64,000 nt of DNA. Source: Breviolum minutum Mf 1.05b.01. Taxonomy: Eukaryota > Sar > Dinophyceae > Suessiales > Symbiodiniaceae. A program made the translations under genes and the position numbers. The notes under the pieces were generated by a model. It searched no databases. It saw nothing but the letters and a program-made list of their open reading frames with translations, and was not told where the DNA came from. Where the stretch lies: assembly GCA_000507305.1 (NCBI GenBank), contig DF241072.1:1-64000 (forward strand), given 5' to 3'. This document shows, one piece after another, positions 1 to 14,190 of this stretch. The first letter of the stretch is position 1. Each line of letters opens with the position of its first letter.

Positions 1-925
<925 letters not shown>

Positions 926-3217
926 TGCAAAAATTAACTAAACATTCACAGTTGCATTTTGAGCAACAAGATCTATCTTTGTTCGCGTTCCTGCAGCTTC
1001 AAAGCAGCTTGTCAGAAGGCATGTTGAATTCAACTACACCCATGGCTTGTTTACATACGCAACAATAAAGAAATAATACTTTCAATGACAAACTGTGCAT
1101 TTTGAACTCGACAGTGCTCACCGAAACCTTGCTTTGTGACTTCTCGGCTCCAAGGGTCATCATGTTGTGGCCCGTTCTCCCGGTGACGGGCCCGTGAACG
1201 AAGAACACCAGGCCGGGGGACGACAGCCACTGCCCAAAGATTTGATTTGGATAGATGTTTGTTCTGCCTTGCATGGCTCGATTAATACCCAATGCCCAGC
1301 ACCAATTCACCTTTCACCAGGTGTGTTTACCATTTCTTTCCAGCTTGGAAGGTTGAACTTGCCATGTTTTTTTATTGGGAGTAAGCAATGTGCTTGGGTG
1401 GATTTTTTCTACAGCGGACAAACACATTAAGGTTCCCAACCATCAGCACCGCCCAGGGCATGAGAACTTGGTTTCTACCCTGGATTGCCGCTTGGATGAC
1501 ACTTCGTGGTGTTGTCCATGTTTGTTCAAACGTGCGGCTTCGAATGTGGGGTTTAGGTGTTTCGTCAAAGATAGGTTATCATCTGCGCTTTTTGGGGTTT
1601 CAGAAGGACTGATGATTGTGAGGAGAAAAGACAAGGAGCTTGCATAGCCCCAAGTGGTAAAAGTAAGCATCTGCAAGTAAAAACAATATTGTTCAGAGAC
1701 GAATCCGGCGCGGTATTCGTGCATGTTCGATGATGTGTTCGTGATATGTGAATTCCTTCCACTGTGTAATGGCAATCAATCCAACGTGTTTGGCGGTTTG
1801 TTCATCACCTTGGACCGGGTGCAGACTGTAGCCCTGCCAAACTTTTAAAAGGGGCAGTGAAATACTGTCCTTACTGTATTCTCTGTATAAGTTCCCGAGA
1901 AGCCTTCGGAAACATGGACGGGAGGTTTGCCTGGGAAGGCAATGCCAGCAGGACATCACACACTGTCGAAGGGCAAACTTGGTAGAACATAACCTGCCAT
2001 GCTTGAGGTTGGAGCCTATGCTGTAAGTCTGGGGCCACCAGTTTTGCTGAGTGTAAGTACTGCAAACTTGGCCGAAAGGTAGGGTTTGGAAACAGCTATG
2101 TGATCCGTTCATTTTGGGTCATTCATGTCATGCTCTCTCCCATAGGTTCTTGAGGTTTCAGAAGTCGTTTTGAATGCTGCAACAATCTGAGGCTTCGTAC
2201 GACAACAGAACCATGTAGAGGACTGTGACAGTAAACCTTTTTACTTGGGCAGATTGATGTTGAACATGCCATGCGGGTTGGTTCAAAGGCAGCGCAGGTG
2301 AAGAAGCTGCGTGACAAAGTTTGCCTGTTTGACGAGAGAAAGGTTAGTTTATTGTCGATTACTGCTTTTTTCAATGGCAGGATGGTTCTTCTATCGCGTC
2401 GCTGAGACCCTAGCCATGCATCAACCATTGATATCCTCCTGCCCAACTCTGTCCCATTTCACGCCAATGTCAACAGATCAGAGTCCTGTGCATGTTCCAG
2501 TGTGATTTCCACCTAGTCGTCAAGTCTACTTCAAGGTTAGTCTCCTTGGTGCAAGCTGACCTGGACGACAAGGTGTGTTTGAATTGACAAAAGGGACTGG
2601 TAGGTGGAGAGGGGCAGATTTGTGGTGTGCCTACCACTTGTGAATGAGAAACGGGAAATCGAGGTATTGATGTGAGAAAACTTGTGGATGGAAAGAAACG
2701 TGCTTGGTCTACCGATTGGCAAATCTTCTTGGATCCAGGCAGCCGTGTTTGCGCGGGACGGATTCGAAGTGAGTAGGTTTGGAGCTCAGCAAAATGCCAT
2801 TGGTTTCCGAGCAAACATGTGTGGGTATTTATAATAGCCTGAATCTTCACACAAACAACTTCCAGGTCCTTTGGTCCCGCGGGCCTGAGTGACTTGGCTC
2901 AGATGTGTCGTGATCGTGCCCATTTTTAGGGGCTGGTGATGGGTCTTGAAGCCAAATAAAACCTCAATGTTTGGACCTTCCATAGGGTTGTTTTTTGCCC
3001 AAAATGTTTTGAAGGAAGAGAATCTTTGACCTCCTTGAAACTTCTTGTAACACCTGACAGGTTCTTGCGGTTTTTTCAAGATCACAATCTGAGGCAAAGC
3101 CTCTGCCTTGGGTCTTCCTCAGGGCCTTGCCCCTGTGAGATCCTGAGTTGTGTGAAGGTGAATGATATCAAGACTTGTGTAGCTTGAACTATTGACCCTG
3201 TGTCTCTTGTCGTACAG
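926..3217. other. Host non-coding stretch with one possible short exon
   Basis: No protein family recognised on either strand. A possible short exon lies at about 2,299-2,344 on the plus strand, preceded by CAG and followed by GTTAGT, reading a lysine-rich 15-residue stretch (VKKLRDKV...). The rest looks like intron or intergenic DNA. Confidence 0.35.
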
Positions 3218-3348
3218 CTGAGGCCCCCGCACCAGCACCCGCTCCGGCCTTCGCGCCAGCCTTCAGCCCAGCGCCAGCGCAGGCCTTCAGTCCAGCGCCA
3301 GCGCCGGGCCCTGCACCAGCACCTGGTCCAGCCCCAGCACCTGCCATT
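3218..3348 (+). CDS. Candidate exon, proline/alanine-rich
   Basis: Preceded by a pyrimidine-rich stretch and CAG, and followed by a GT. The plus frame reads almost only Ala and Pro with a few Phe, Ser and Gly, ending in AIV. Its GC content is far above the surroundings. It would be a disordered linker. No family can be assigned and the rest of its gene was not found. The minus frame also stays open (Gly/Ala repeats), so the coding strand is inferred from the splice sites only. Confidence 0.35.
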
Positions 3349-3841
3349 GTGGTGGGGGGCCCTACACTGAAACGCAGATCTTGCGAAAAGTCCAATTGAA
3401 ATGTTTTAAAGCAAGCCGCTGGCAGATCTGACAGGTGGCCGCCTCCCCAACAATGGGGTCCATCCCTCTGGACATTGGAACAGCGCATGGTCCGAGTCCA
3501 GATTCAGCCGCGGACTCAAATCCACTTAGACAGACTGAGACTGCTTTGATTCTACAAAGTTCTATCTTCCCACTGGACAAGGGAGACATCCTAGAAGTGA
3601 TCAAATTGTCAAGATGCCGAGATGCATGATTTCCCTAAAGAGTTGCCAGTCAATTGCTTGCGTTCTCCTGAGGTCAACTTTGAGTTTCAGATTGCTGGAG
3701 TTGACTACTACATGTCAGGAAACCACAGACGACAAAGTGGGCTGAAAGAGAAATGCGACTCTGCGACCCTTTTTTTCAAGTTCAGAAGATTTTACTTTGG
3801 TCATTGGTCCATAGAAACCATAGAAACCATTGCTTTCGAAG

Positions 3842-5284
3842 ATGGAATTTGAACTCCTGGATGTTGATGTTAGGCTCACGGCGAAGCCTAATACTAAAGC
3901 AGCCGTGGAGGAAGCCTTCAAGCTGGTGATCGCCGCCGAGGCGGATAGCCATTGAATTCATGTTGAACAGATTTGAACAGAACATATGGAGGTAGGAAGG
4001 ACGGATTTCTTGATTGGCTCAGCAATCATTATTGGAACCATTGGTAAACAGTACGCATGCTACCGACTGATGCATGTGATCCACAGTGTGGTGACTGAGG
4101 TTGGACATGGTCTGAAGGCTGGGTGACCTAATTCGATGCAGGGCACCTCTTTGCAGATGTACTAAGATACGGCAGTGGATTTTTTCTGGACCAGTGGTAG
4201 ATTATTTTTGCCCTAAGATACTCATTCATGTCTTATGGGAGCTTTTTGGGGACCTGATTGGGTACCTGGTTGACCATGTTCAAACACTTCAAGGTGCAGC
4301 TTGAAGCGGGTTTCGTTGAGGCTCTCAACGTGCAAATGAGAATGCTGCCTGGTGCTGGAGAATTGGTTGGACAGGCTATGTTGGGTGTCAAGCATTCCTA
4401 TCCCTGTTCATCAGGTGAACACTGACATCATGTGGATCAATCAAATGTCCATATGTCAGCATACATGTCATTTGTCAGTTCCTGCTGGTCAGGTATGAAT
4501 CTCAGGGAATTTATGATTACTGAACTCAGAATGGATCATCATAATCATGTTAATCTGTAATCTTGAATCTAAATTCGTTTTGCTTTGTTTTGGGACAGCC
4601 TCCGTCACATCCATTTGTCAGGCCACCATCAAAGTGCCGACAAGCTATACCGGAGCTGAAGTGAGGCCCGCCATGGGACAGTGGTTTTACATGACATGCA
4701 CGGGATATTTTTTTGTCTCAATATGTCATCATGCATCACAAAAACAATATTACATGGGATGTTCAATGATCTCTACGTTCGCAGTATGCATATCGATCTT
4801 TGCAAGTGCTTGTTGTTGGTTATGGATATCGCTGTCATAATTTGTTTTTGTAGGAAGTGAAAGTTTCCAAGACGAGAATCAGATCAACGGTTGATGGGAA
4901 GAGCCACACCGTCACTCTGAAAACCCTCAGGCAGAAACTCTGCCAGAGCAAGGATCTGGAAACTGAGTTGGTCAGGCGCTCAGTGGTTCATTTTGAACTC
5001 TGAAGCATCCGAAGCTCTGTCTTGAACAAAATTGGGCAGATCAAGTCCGTGATTTCAGAGAAGCCTGTGTGAGCTGACAAAGATTCCATGGATTTTCTAT
5101 TTCCTATCATGTCCTGAATTCCTTACATCTACTGTTATCCACTCCCTTGGGGATGCCCATGTTGTTTTCCACCTAGGAAGCAGCACTTGGACAGTTGCAG
5201 ATGGATGATGTCGAAACAGGCACCATAGAGCTGATTTTTCCGATGTTCGATGATTGCCAGCCATCACTTTCTGACAATCTTTAG
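3842..5284 (+). CDS. Five-exon host gene, about 153 aa, function unknown
   Basis: A phase-consistent model can be built by eye: exons 3842-3925, 4294-4384, 4599-4660, 4854-4970 and 5177-5284. Each internal boundary has an AG acceptor and a GT donor. The exons sum to 462 nt, ending in TAG. The product begins MEFELLDVDVRLTAKP, passes through VPTSYTGAEEVKVSK and KSHTVTLKTLRQKL, and ends in an acidic tail (DDVETGTIELIFPMFDD). I recognise no domain and see no signal peptide or membrane segment. The first exon may start further upstream, since an AG sits directly before the ATG. The agreement of all four intron phases is the main support. Confidence 0.5.
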
Positions 5285-6614
5285 CGGGTGCACTGGGGGG
5301 AAGTTTTTCCGATCTTATGAAAAAACCAAAGGTGCCTTGCTGGATAACAAACCCCGCCTGATGGAAATGGTGTATTGACGGGCTGTTTCCATTGGCTGTC
5401 GTTTTTTTTCTTGGAGGCCCCTTGGCGATTCATCCACCACAGGAATGCGAGGCGATGGCATATCTGGCAAGCGTTTTTGCGAAGAGGTTTGCACGAGGTC
5501 TCGAAGTTTGTTTCGATAAGATTTCCTTATTCTTCAGCTTGGAATATGGGGAATACATCCTTGAGTGTCCTTGGAATTATTCGCAGCTGCTTCAGAAGTT
5601 TGGGGAGGTCATCTTGTAAGTTTCATTTTCGGATACTACCGTGCTCCAACATTGAGGATGTATGGCTTAAAGATCCAAAATTATTGTGCCATCCGGAGAA
5701 CATCCATCTCTCCTTTCCATCCATCTGTCCACGGTTCGTTTGTTGTGGTGGCAGGAGCAGGACTCCACTACCACGTCACTCCCCCATGCCGTCTTGCATG
5801 TTTCCATTGGAGATGATTTTGTGCAGATTTATGGAGGTTTGGAGATATTGAGATATTCATTTCATAGATATTGATATTGTGCACATTGTGACATCAAGAT
5901 GCAAGCTGCAAGTTGCACTGACCTGAGCTTACTTGGTTCAGAGCAATACACAATCAAGAGATGTACAGAAAGTGTCACCTGGATAGCCAAGACTTCGACG
6001 AAGTGGTTTCTCACAGAAAAGATCGTTGCAGATTGTTTTGAATAACTATCATCATGAATATCTACCTTCAGTGGAAAGGCACTTCGTTTAGTCATGCATA
6101 TTCAATTGATGGCATATATAGTATGATTTGAAAGTCAGTCCACTTGATATGTCAGTTGCTGTGATCAAGCGAAAGGATGCAAGCGAGATCTTATCTAGCT
6201 CCCAGCTCCTAGCTTCCTAATTCTAACACATCATTTGGCTGATGTCAACCTCATGAGCACTTTGGGTTGCTAGTCACCACCATGGTCGCGACCTCAACGG
6301 TGTTGGTGAACATACCATCTTGTATCTTAAGCAAAGAGTCATGTCAGACTTCTGCATGTCATGAATGGTGTAGCGCATTTTAGTGCATGAGGCATCCTCA
6401 GAGGAGGACACCAGGCAGAAGGAGCGGACTTTCATAGAGCTCTGAAAGAATGCATGTGGCTTTGAACATCTAGATGGTGGGAGAGAACCTTTCGAGTTGA
6501 AGGTGATCTAGACACAGATAAAGTGCTACGATCCTTGTGGAATGAACCGTCAGTTAATGTTGCTGAGAGTTGTCTCATGAGACAGTTTAGGGGACTTGTG
6601 CATATAGCAGCCAG
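5285..6614. other. Host stretch, no gene recognised
   Basis: Several short open frames are present on both strands, but none shows a family signature or a clear exon boundary pair. Confidence 0.3.
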
Positions 6615-7518
6615 GACAAAAGGAAGGATCGATTGAAGGAGCGAGATCGAAGGGATCGTGATCGAACTGATAAGGTGCACCTTGAAGTGTCTGATGTATT
6701 ACCGTCGATGTTACTGAAGTACTGCGGCGTCGTTGCTGATTGATGAAATGGAATTTAGAGGGTTCATTTCAATTCAGAAATCCAGTCTGCCTGCCAGATG
6801 CATGTAGCATTTTTGCATAACCTACATCTTCGTGCTTCGCAACATATAGAAGGTGAAAAGCACCAAGACCAAGAGTGGCACGACAAAAAGGAAGGCTGAT
6901 GATGATGATAGTGAAGAAGATATCGAGAAGGAGAAGGCCTGGATTGCAAGTGCACCCCTGTAAACCTAGCTCGTGTCGCATCTCTGGTCATTGAGTAGTC
7001 TTTCACAATCGCAGTTGTGCAAGGTCCTGCATTCTTCTTGAATGAAATCCCCGGGTGTGCAAATGCTAAGCTGCTAAGAATGCAGATTTGACAGGAGAAG
7101 GATAAGATGGCCTTCCTCGCAGCCATCAAAGGCTTACGTGACAAGGACAAGGCCAAAGAAAAGGCCTGGGCCTTGGCGGACTCGGCGGAGTTTCAGTGCC
7201 GCCTTGGCGGAATTTCACAGAATCGACAGCTTGAGGCCCGACGGAAGAAGACCAAGAAATCCAGCTCCAGTCGGAGTCCGAGCGTTCGCAAGGCGCCAAT
7301 TTGTTTCCGGAGCAAAATGGAGAAAAGGGCTTGGTTCGCAGTTAAACAGTTGAGTCAATTGGAAGGGAGGGGCCGGACACCCTAACTCCTGACCCAAATC
7401 TTTTTCTTCAATTTCAATGGCAACTGCATGGCTGGTATGGCACCCTGTTGTCAGGATCGCAAGAAAGAGAAGGACACCAAGCGAAAGCGGGAGCAAAGCA
7501 GGCATGGACGATCCATGT
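6615..7518 (+). CDS. Candidate multi-exon gene, Lys/Arg/Asp-rich protein
   Basis: Four plus-strand candidate exons follow AG acceptors at 6615-6674, about 6850-6948, about 7095-7288 and about 7455-7505. They read charged repeats: RKDRLKERDRRDRDRTDK, then TKSGTTKRKADDDDSEED, then GLRDKDKAKEKAWALADS with KKTKKSSSSRS, then DRKKEKDTKRKREQSR. Such alternating charge and RS-type tails are common in nuclear RNA-processing proteins, but no RNA-binding fold is visible, so that role is only a guess. Some internal donors are unclear (one would have to be GC). Confidence 0.35.
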
Positions 7519-8195
7519 TTACGATTGACCTCAGGAAGGCAACACCTAAGCTGCCAAAGTCGCATGAGTCTTGTATGTCTTCTCTGTTTTTGTGAAGTTT
7601 ATAGCTGAAAACTTCTAGTGAAGCTGCTCCCATTTCTTGAATTTCTAATGGTTTCCAGGTCAAGGGACGACTCATCCGGTGCGGAGCCCAGGAATGGGGA
7701 ACCTGACTCTTACAGGTCAGAGCTTGAATGTAGGAGTGCTTCAGGTTCAACGCTTTCCAACGTGTTGGCTTTACTGTAGGTTCTGCTTCACCCGCACCCA
7801 AGAAGGACTCAACGGGTGGCTGGTTTCCTCTCTTTTAACATTTTTAACTCTTTAGGCCTCCCTTGATGTCTTTGTGATTATTTTGGATGCGTGTCGCTGT
7901 TTCTAGATTAGATCTTCAGTCCTGAGAAGTTGGTTGAAATGGGTCCAGTGCTTCACCCAGATGTGATTGTGGTAGCCATCTCCACAGAAAGCGTTACCGC
8001 TATGTTGTCATGTCCAGTCTTCTAGAGTACTTATTTTGGGGGATCATAAATGATAAACATTCTCCAACTTCCCACTTCCATCCATTTCCCTCAATGTTTT
8101 CCACTATTTTAGAATTTCGATAACATTTAATGAATCCTTTTCCAGGGGGGCACATGTTTCCAGGGAGTTGGGGCCTTGCTGCGTTAACTTTGCAG
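7519..8195. other. Host stretch, no gene recognised
   Basis: A short stretch near 7,785-7,815 could be an exon (SPAPKKDS). Otherwise nothing is supported. Confidence 0.3.
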
Positions 8196-8299
8196 GAGTT
8201 GGTCACTGCCTCCGGCTTTGGTGCACCTTTAGCACTGCCGGTGACCAGCATTGTGCCTGCGGCCGTAGGGGCCAGCGATGCCCGGCGACCTTTGGAGCG
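8196..8299 (+). CDS. Candidate exon, unknown
   Basis: Preceded by TTTGCAG and followed by a GT. It reads a clean frame beginning ELVTASGFGAPLALP and ending ARRPLER, moderately GC-rich against its flanks. It may belong to the charged-protein gene to its left or to a separate one. No family recognised. Confidence 0.3.
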
Positions 8300-10349
8300 G
8301 TGAAGGGAGATGCTTCAAGAATGCGTTTTCTGGTGGGGAAGGGAATCATTAAATTTGAATATACCATTTCCATTGCTATCTTGCAGCAGTTGGTATCATC
8401 CTTGTTGGCAACAAACTGAGGTCATCGGTGTTTTCTGCCGCTCTGCGGGAGCGGATCAAAATTCCGAGCAAGCGCTGAGAGCTTTGCTAGGGGGCCTGGC
8501 TGGGCCTGGTTATATGGCCCTAGGGTTGGATGCTTGAAATGTGCTCAGACACCTCTGCATGACTAATTGTATACTAACTATAGAATTCCGTTTAGAAGTA
8601 GTAGCGAAACAGTCTCTTTAATTTTGCGTTTTCTTGCCTAGTGTCGAGAAGGAGACTGAGAAGTGCGTTGCTGCTTGAGCCGTCCCCGCTTCCTCGAACA
8701 TCTCAAACGTGATATTCAATATCAAACCCTTTTTCATAGCTTCCTTGATGAGCTAAACCTGCTTGATTGGTTGCTTGTGAAGGCCAGTGCACTTGCAGCA
8801 GCTGGTTATGGCAGAAGGTGCAAATGGCCGGCCACGTTGGTAAAGTGGTTCCAGGAGATGAGCAATGTTCAATAATATTAGGTTGACAAGGATTTCGTTC
8901 AACCGTGTGTATCATTTATGGTGAGCCTTGTTGGTTTATCATTCATATTATATATTGTAGAATTGTGGTTTGAAATTCTCGTTGGACCGCCTGAAGGTTC
9001 CATAGCTGGCTTGAATCCTTCTGCTGTACTGATTGGACGAATACGAAAGGTCGTGTCCTGAACATGATGTTTGGAATGCTTTTGCTGGATATAGTGGTCT
9101 CGGTGTTTTGTTGGAAGGCTAAACTGTAGAAGTGCTTGCCATAAACTGTCAAGAGTTGGGTGTTGACCCTATTTAAGGATCCTTTCCTTATGGTAGACAT
9201 ATCCTTCGGCCGTAATCTAAAGCCTATAATGATGTAGTGATTTGTGTTGGCCTTGTTTTTTTTTGTTTCCCTTTTTGATGGGAAGTTTTTGTATCTCCAG
9301 CAGGTTGCAAGGAGTTGAGGTTGCTGCATGACTGGTGACGTCTTGGCTCAGAGCGCGACTCTTGTGCTCGAGATCGAAACCTCCATCTCTTCCACGTTCC
9401 TCAGTTGCACAGGAAACGAGGTGAGGCAACAGCAGAATATTGGGATGCTGCAACAGACACCTTTCCCCCAGACCAGGTTTCGCGGCTTCGCCCCGTGTTT
9501 CACACTTTACCGGACCACTTTCGAGCCGGCCTGGAAGCCTAGAGAAGGCTTCCATACAAGAAATATTGGTCCAAGGAAAGGGAGTTTCAAATCAATCAAA
9601 AGTGGGTGGTGTGCATTGACAATGATTAATGCAGAAGATATTCACTTTGCACCGTATATAACATGGATATGCAATTGCAAATTCATCAGAGAATGGAACT
9701 ATCCTGGTCCTAAGCTGCTGGAAGTCCTGCAACCCAGGCGATGGTTCGAAGGAAACATGTTTTCGTTCAGGCGGGATGAAGCGGAACAAACATCCATGAT
9801 AGGAACGAAGCATTGCATCTCAGGCAGAAAGGTACAGAGGGGACTGGATGGCTGGATCCAAGCCACACTCAGCCCTGCATTTTGCTGTACATCTGATGTT
9901 CTGGGACGATTGTTGCGGTGGCCGCAGGTCCTGGTGGGCCTGCTCTTTGGGATCAATGCGGAGACCGCTATGGAGAAACATAGCCTCAGGGCATCTTGGC
10001 TGATCTCGGCTAGTGGTGTCGCTACGCTGTACTTTTAGCACAGTCCAAGTTGGATGAGGTGTTTTTCCCAGAATCAACAAATTGTACCGCAACGCGATAA
10101 CGTAACCCTCCCAGACTCTAAGGCATGAGGTTGCTCGAGAGATTGTTGGAACCATGGTGTTTGTATTGTATAATGTTTGGTCATTCCTGCTCTTTCGTGG
10201 GAGCTATGTATATATAGATTACATGACTTATATGTATATACAGTCTCTCTTTCACATCATTCTCTTATAATTATGTTGGCTTATAATATATAATTCAGTC
10301 TCTCTTCACATCAACTGTTGAATTCTGTTTCGCTTGGCTTCTCTCCCAG
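8300..10349. other. Host stretch without a supported gene
   Basis: A 236-codon open frame at 9,328-10,038 has no recognisable family and mixed coding character, so it could be a chance open frame. I left it uncalled. Confidence 0.3.
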
Positions 10350-11875
10350 GCAGCCAAAGTAGATGCTGCAAGCTTCAGGATGCAGATTCGAGACGCCATG
10401 GATGAGGCAGGTCGGGTGCTACCCCCAAACCCTGTAGAGTACTTAGAGGATCATCAGCTTGTATAAGTGGCTAGCAACTTTAGTAACCCTCCATTTATAT
10501 CCATTTATAAGCCATGTAGGCCATTTGAAAGGGGAACAACCCTACTTAGGGGACTTATCAACCCATGGTTATTGAAGGACGTGGCCATTGAGCTGATTTG
10601 TCTCAGGCTTTGGGTTGCGGTGGAGAGATTACAGAGGAACATCTGAAATCCATTGAGCAGGCACGGGTGAAAAGAGAAGCTACTTCTCTTATTTGTTGTA
10701 AAGTTGAGATCCATCTTGGAGGTATGAAAAAATGTACGCGATGTTGGATTAATGATTAATAGTTATAGATACCTGATACTTGTGTGAAAGAAGCTGTTAA
10801 GCAGCTTTCACAAGGAGGTCTGATGTCGCGACACTTCCGCTCCGGGAGGTGTTGCATCCCATGTACATCACCCTACCGAAGAAGAGCGATGGCCGTATCG
10901 AGCGGAGATCGCTGAGGTACGACTCCACGTGTTGGATGTTGGATTCGTTGTGTTTTTGATTGTTGTGCTTTTGAAAGATGAAATCTGACCAAGCAGCATA
11001 CCAGCAACACCTGCCGTTGACCCTGTAACCCCAGATACCTTGCATACCGCTACTTCCATCGGAAGTCCGCCTTGGTGGTGCACGGTTTTGAGCCACTTGG
11101 CATGATTCATGGATCCATGGCGCGGCCACCTGCGAGTTTTGCGCATCCTGATTAAAACTATTATATTCAATCTATATGTCTATAATATGTATACACATAC
11201 TGTTTCTTACTTATATATATTTCTGTATTGAAGATTATCTAGACTTTGGTGCTTCTTCAAGATTTTCACCATTTTACCCTTCATTCTTTTTTCTTAGATA
11301 CCGGGATGCCTTACTAATTTACTAGTCAGTCACCCAAGACATGGCCACCTGGCACCTTTGCCGAAAGCGTGATGGTGCAAGGCCAACGCGCGTGGTGAAT
11401 GACTCCAGCTGGGGCGTGGCTCAAATCCTCAGCGAGCAGGTGGGGGTGAAGCGTGAGAAATCGGATGCCAAAGATTAGATGATGAACTATAGACCTTTGG
11501 ACTATGGAGGGTCAAATGAATGTTATCTTACGTACCTTCCCGCATGATCTCATTGCTTTTTCTTCTCTGCCAGTTTGAACATCTTTTGGAGGTTCAGAAA
11601 ATTATTTGTCATTTTTTTCAGTGTTTTGGAGGTTCCTGGCTTTGTGGAATCGGTGTTGCAATCTTCCCACGCTGCAGAGCATGGCTTCGATATCCGCGAT
11701 GCTGCACTCATGGTGACTTGGTGGGCGAACATTGGGCCCATTGAACTTCTCTGCATTGGTAGTTGGTGAAGGCTCTGAGACACTCCATCTCGGAGTCTCG
11801 CAGGTCAGCACCTTGGAGCAATTGATCTTCGATTCGGAGAGTACCCTATTGGAGAAGGCTGGCACTGCTTGTAAG
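10350..11875 (+). CDS. Candidate multi-exon host gene, unknown function
   Basis: Two neighbouring exons fit in phase: 10350-10460 (AAKVDAASFRMQIRDAMDEA...) and 10607-10666 (ALGCGGEITEEHLKSIEQAR), each with an AG acceptor and GT donor. Further likely exons follow at about 10,805-10,914 (LREVLHPMYITLPKKSDGR), 11,034-11,145 (AYRYFHRKSALVVHGFEPL), 11,335-11,440 (VVNDSSWGVAQILSEQ), 11,630-11,709 (FDIRDAALM) and 11,760-11,870 (STLEQLIFDSESTLLEKAG). I cannot join them all in phase and recognise no domain. The density of exon-like frames on one strand is the evidence for a gene. Confidence 0.35.
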
Positions 11876-13867
11876 TCTGGGGAGTTGGTGACAACGGTTT
11901 CCAAACACCTCAAGTTCACTGTCTGAAATGAAGAAAAGGTCAGAATCTAACATAGCTTCCTGAGCCACTGCCTCAATTCAGGTTCTTCGGATATGATATG
12001 TGAGTCTCACTGCATTTGGCTTGCTTGATCTCTGTTTGAAGTTTTTTTGGCTCAAACATGAACAGAAATGGCCAATAGATGTCGGCACTAGAATCTATCA
12101 CAGGCCAACTGACCCTGAAGGTGGAAAACTTGAAGCAAACTTAACAAGCAGAAACACGAAACAGTGGACATTTCTCTATAGAGAGTCAGATTTCCAAAGA
12201 TGAAATGTGTTCTCCATTTGCGTTTTTTCCCCTGAATGTAAAAAGTGCAGATCTCACCTCAACCCTTCAGCTGCATTTCCTGGCAGTTCTCACACAGCCC
12301 GAAGCTGGGGTCGGGGGATGGCGAAACTTGCAAATGGTCAGGCAGCAGGGAAGCCATGCATGAATAGGAGTTGCTACCGTATGGTGGCAGGATTGCGACT
12401 GCATACTAGTTGGAAGTTGGCAGAAAAACTGGAAGTTGACCCTAAGCTTTGGTCCCCTTTGTAAGCTTTGAAGATCTTTGGACTTTGAAGCGAGATATCT
12501 TCCCTTCGCTTTCGTCTGAAGTTTTATACACTTAGCCAGGGTTGCTTCCCACCCTTACGCCTTACTTCCACATAGATGGTTCCGGTGTGGCGTCAGGCAG
12601 CGATCACGAGCTTCGGGGCGCTTCTAGCGAAGGTGCGGTGAGTTTGAGTCACCCATCACGACCCAAACCTTCTGCAGTTTCTTGAAATTCCATGTAATAA
12701 AGACTATGATATACCGTAAATAAAACGAGGCCTGAGGAGGTACATCAGGAAAGACTTCCTCTCCATTGCCCTCCATAGCAGAGAAGTCAGACTGCTTCTG
12801 AATGAGATATCAGGATTCTGGTGGAGAGTCATGCAATTTCATCCTCATGGAACATGACAAATCTGATTCAAAGTGACAAAGATCTGCATGGTCAGCAAGT
12901 GGCACCCTATGCAGGCCAAGGACATTAAAGAAGCTGACGTGGCTGCTGAGGCCGCAGCATCAGGGCAAATGGTGACAGCAGAGCATTCAGACTCACCAGA
13001 TTTGAAGGTTATAAGTACGGTGGAAACATATAAAGATCTGTTTATAAGGTATTTCAAACACAGATTTCTGACATTTTCACGGTTGCACTACCAGCTGTAA
13101 GGATCATGATTTCAGATAGACTGATTTCACTCAGGTCCAAGACTTGGTCAAGATAAAGAAGGACAAGGCTTTTCAACGGGCTTTGAATGTGAACATTTAA
13201 AAACTGCGAGCGACTGTGAACCGCAAATATTTAACTTGTGTAAATCGTCCAAATCATTTAGAGATTCCCGAGCCTCCATGACGCTAAGAGCTGCATGAAT
13301 GCATCAAGCACTAGCTTGACTGATTGACTAGATGTCCTGTGACGTCTCTTCTCCAACACTGTTGGAATCAGGCTTGTACAACGGGTTGATTTACCTCAAA
13401 GCGGGACTGATTGGAATGTCTTGTGTTCAGTTAAGGTTCATTGAATTTTAGTCGGAGTGATGTTACCGATGTCGTTGATCTAGGTTATGATGTTCCATCA
13501 TTCCATCAGGCAGAGGCCAAGCCAAAGAAAAAAGATGACAAATCGAAGGCACCAAGCTGTCTTGGAAGCTTGAAAAGCTTGAGAATTTGCAGGAAATTGC
13601 CATTCTTGAGTTTGATGTAGTCTAAAGTCTGAAGTTGAATTGACAAGCAGATGGGGTCTAATATAGGAAGGGTTTCCCAATCCGAGATGTTGGCAGCTTC
13701 TGAATGATCTTATGGATTTTAAGTCCTCAACTTTTGGCCATTCGATCAGTTACACCAAGTCCAGGGGAATGGTTGCCATTTGTTTGAGGATCCCCCTGAT
13801 TTAGAGACACTGCGACAGTCTTGAGTCTTGAGAGCAACCAAAATCTTGACTGGAATCCACAAGTCCT
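11876..13867. other. Host stretch, one possible exon
   Basis: About 12,909-13,008 on the plus strand reads AKDIKEADVAAEAAASGQM onward up to SPDLK and is followed by a GT. Nothing else is supported. Confidence 0.3.
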
Positions 13868-14190
13868 GAAAGGCAGTGAAAGTGAAGAAGGAGGCCGGGG
13901 CAAAAGCGAAAGCGAAGGCTAAAGTGGCCAAAGCAAAAGCGAAAGCCAAGGCCCACTGCCAGTGACTGCAGTGACTTCGAAAAGAAAAGGTGAACATTGA
14001 AAAGATGTTGAAACAATTTCTGTGTTTTTGCTTGTCCAACTTGGATCGAGGCCAAGGCCAAGCTTGTGAAGGTGAAGAAAGAGAAAGGCACGAAAGCCAA
14101 GGCCAAGGCCAAGGCGAAATCAAAGCCAAAGGCTGAGGCGAAGACCAAGGCCAAATCCAACTGGATCAAACGGAGGAGCCGAATGCTGAA
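13868..14190 (+). CDS. Candidate exons, Lys/Ala-rich (histone-H1-like composition)
   Basis: Two plus-strand blocks, about 13,868-13,960 and 14,049-14,190, read runs of KAKA and KVKKE, the second ending in SNWIKRRSRMLNT. A third Lys/Ser/Thr-rich block lies near 14,360-14,420. The composition resembles the tails of linker histones or eukaryotic basic nuclear proteins. No globular domain is visible, so this is only a low-complexity basic protein. Confidence 0.35.

Noticed and set aside
9328..10038. 236-codon plus-strand frame in host DNA
   Set aside because: No family, no recognisable domain and mixed composition; likely a chance open frame over exon and intron.
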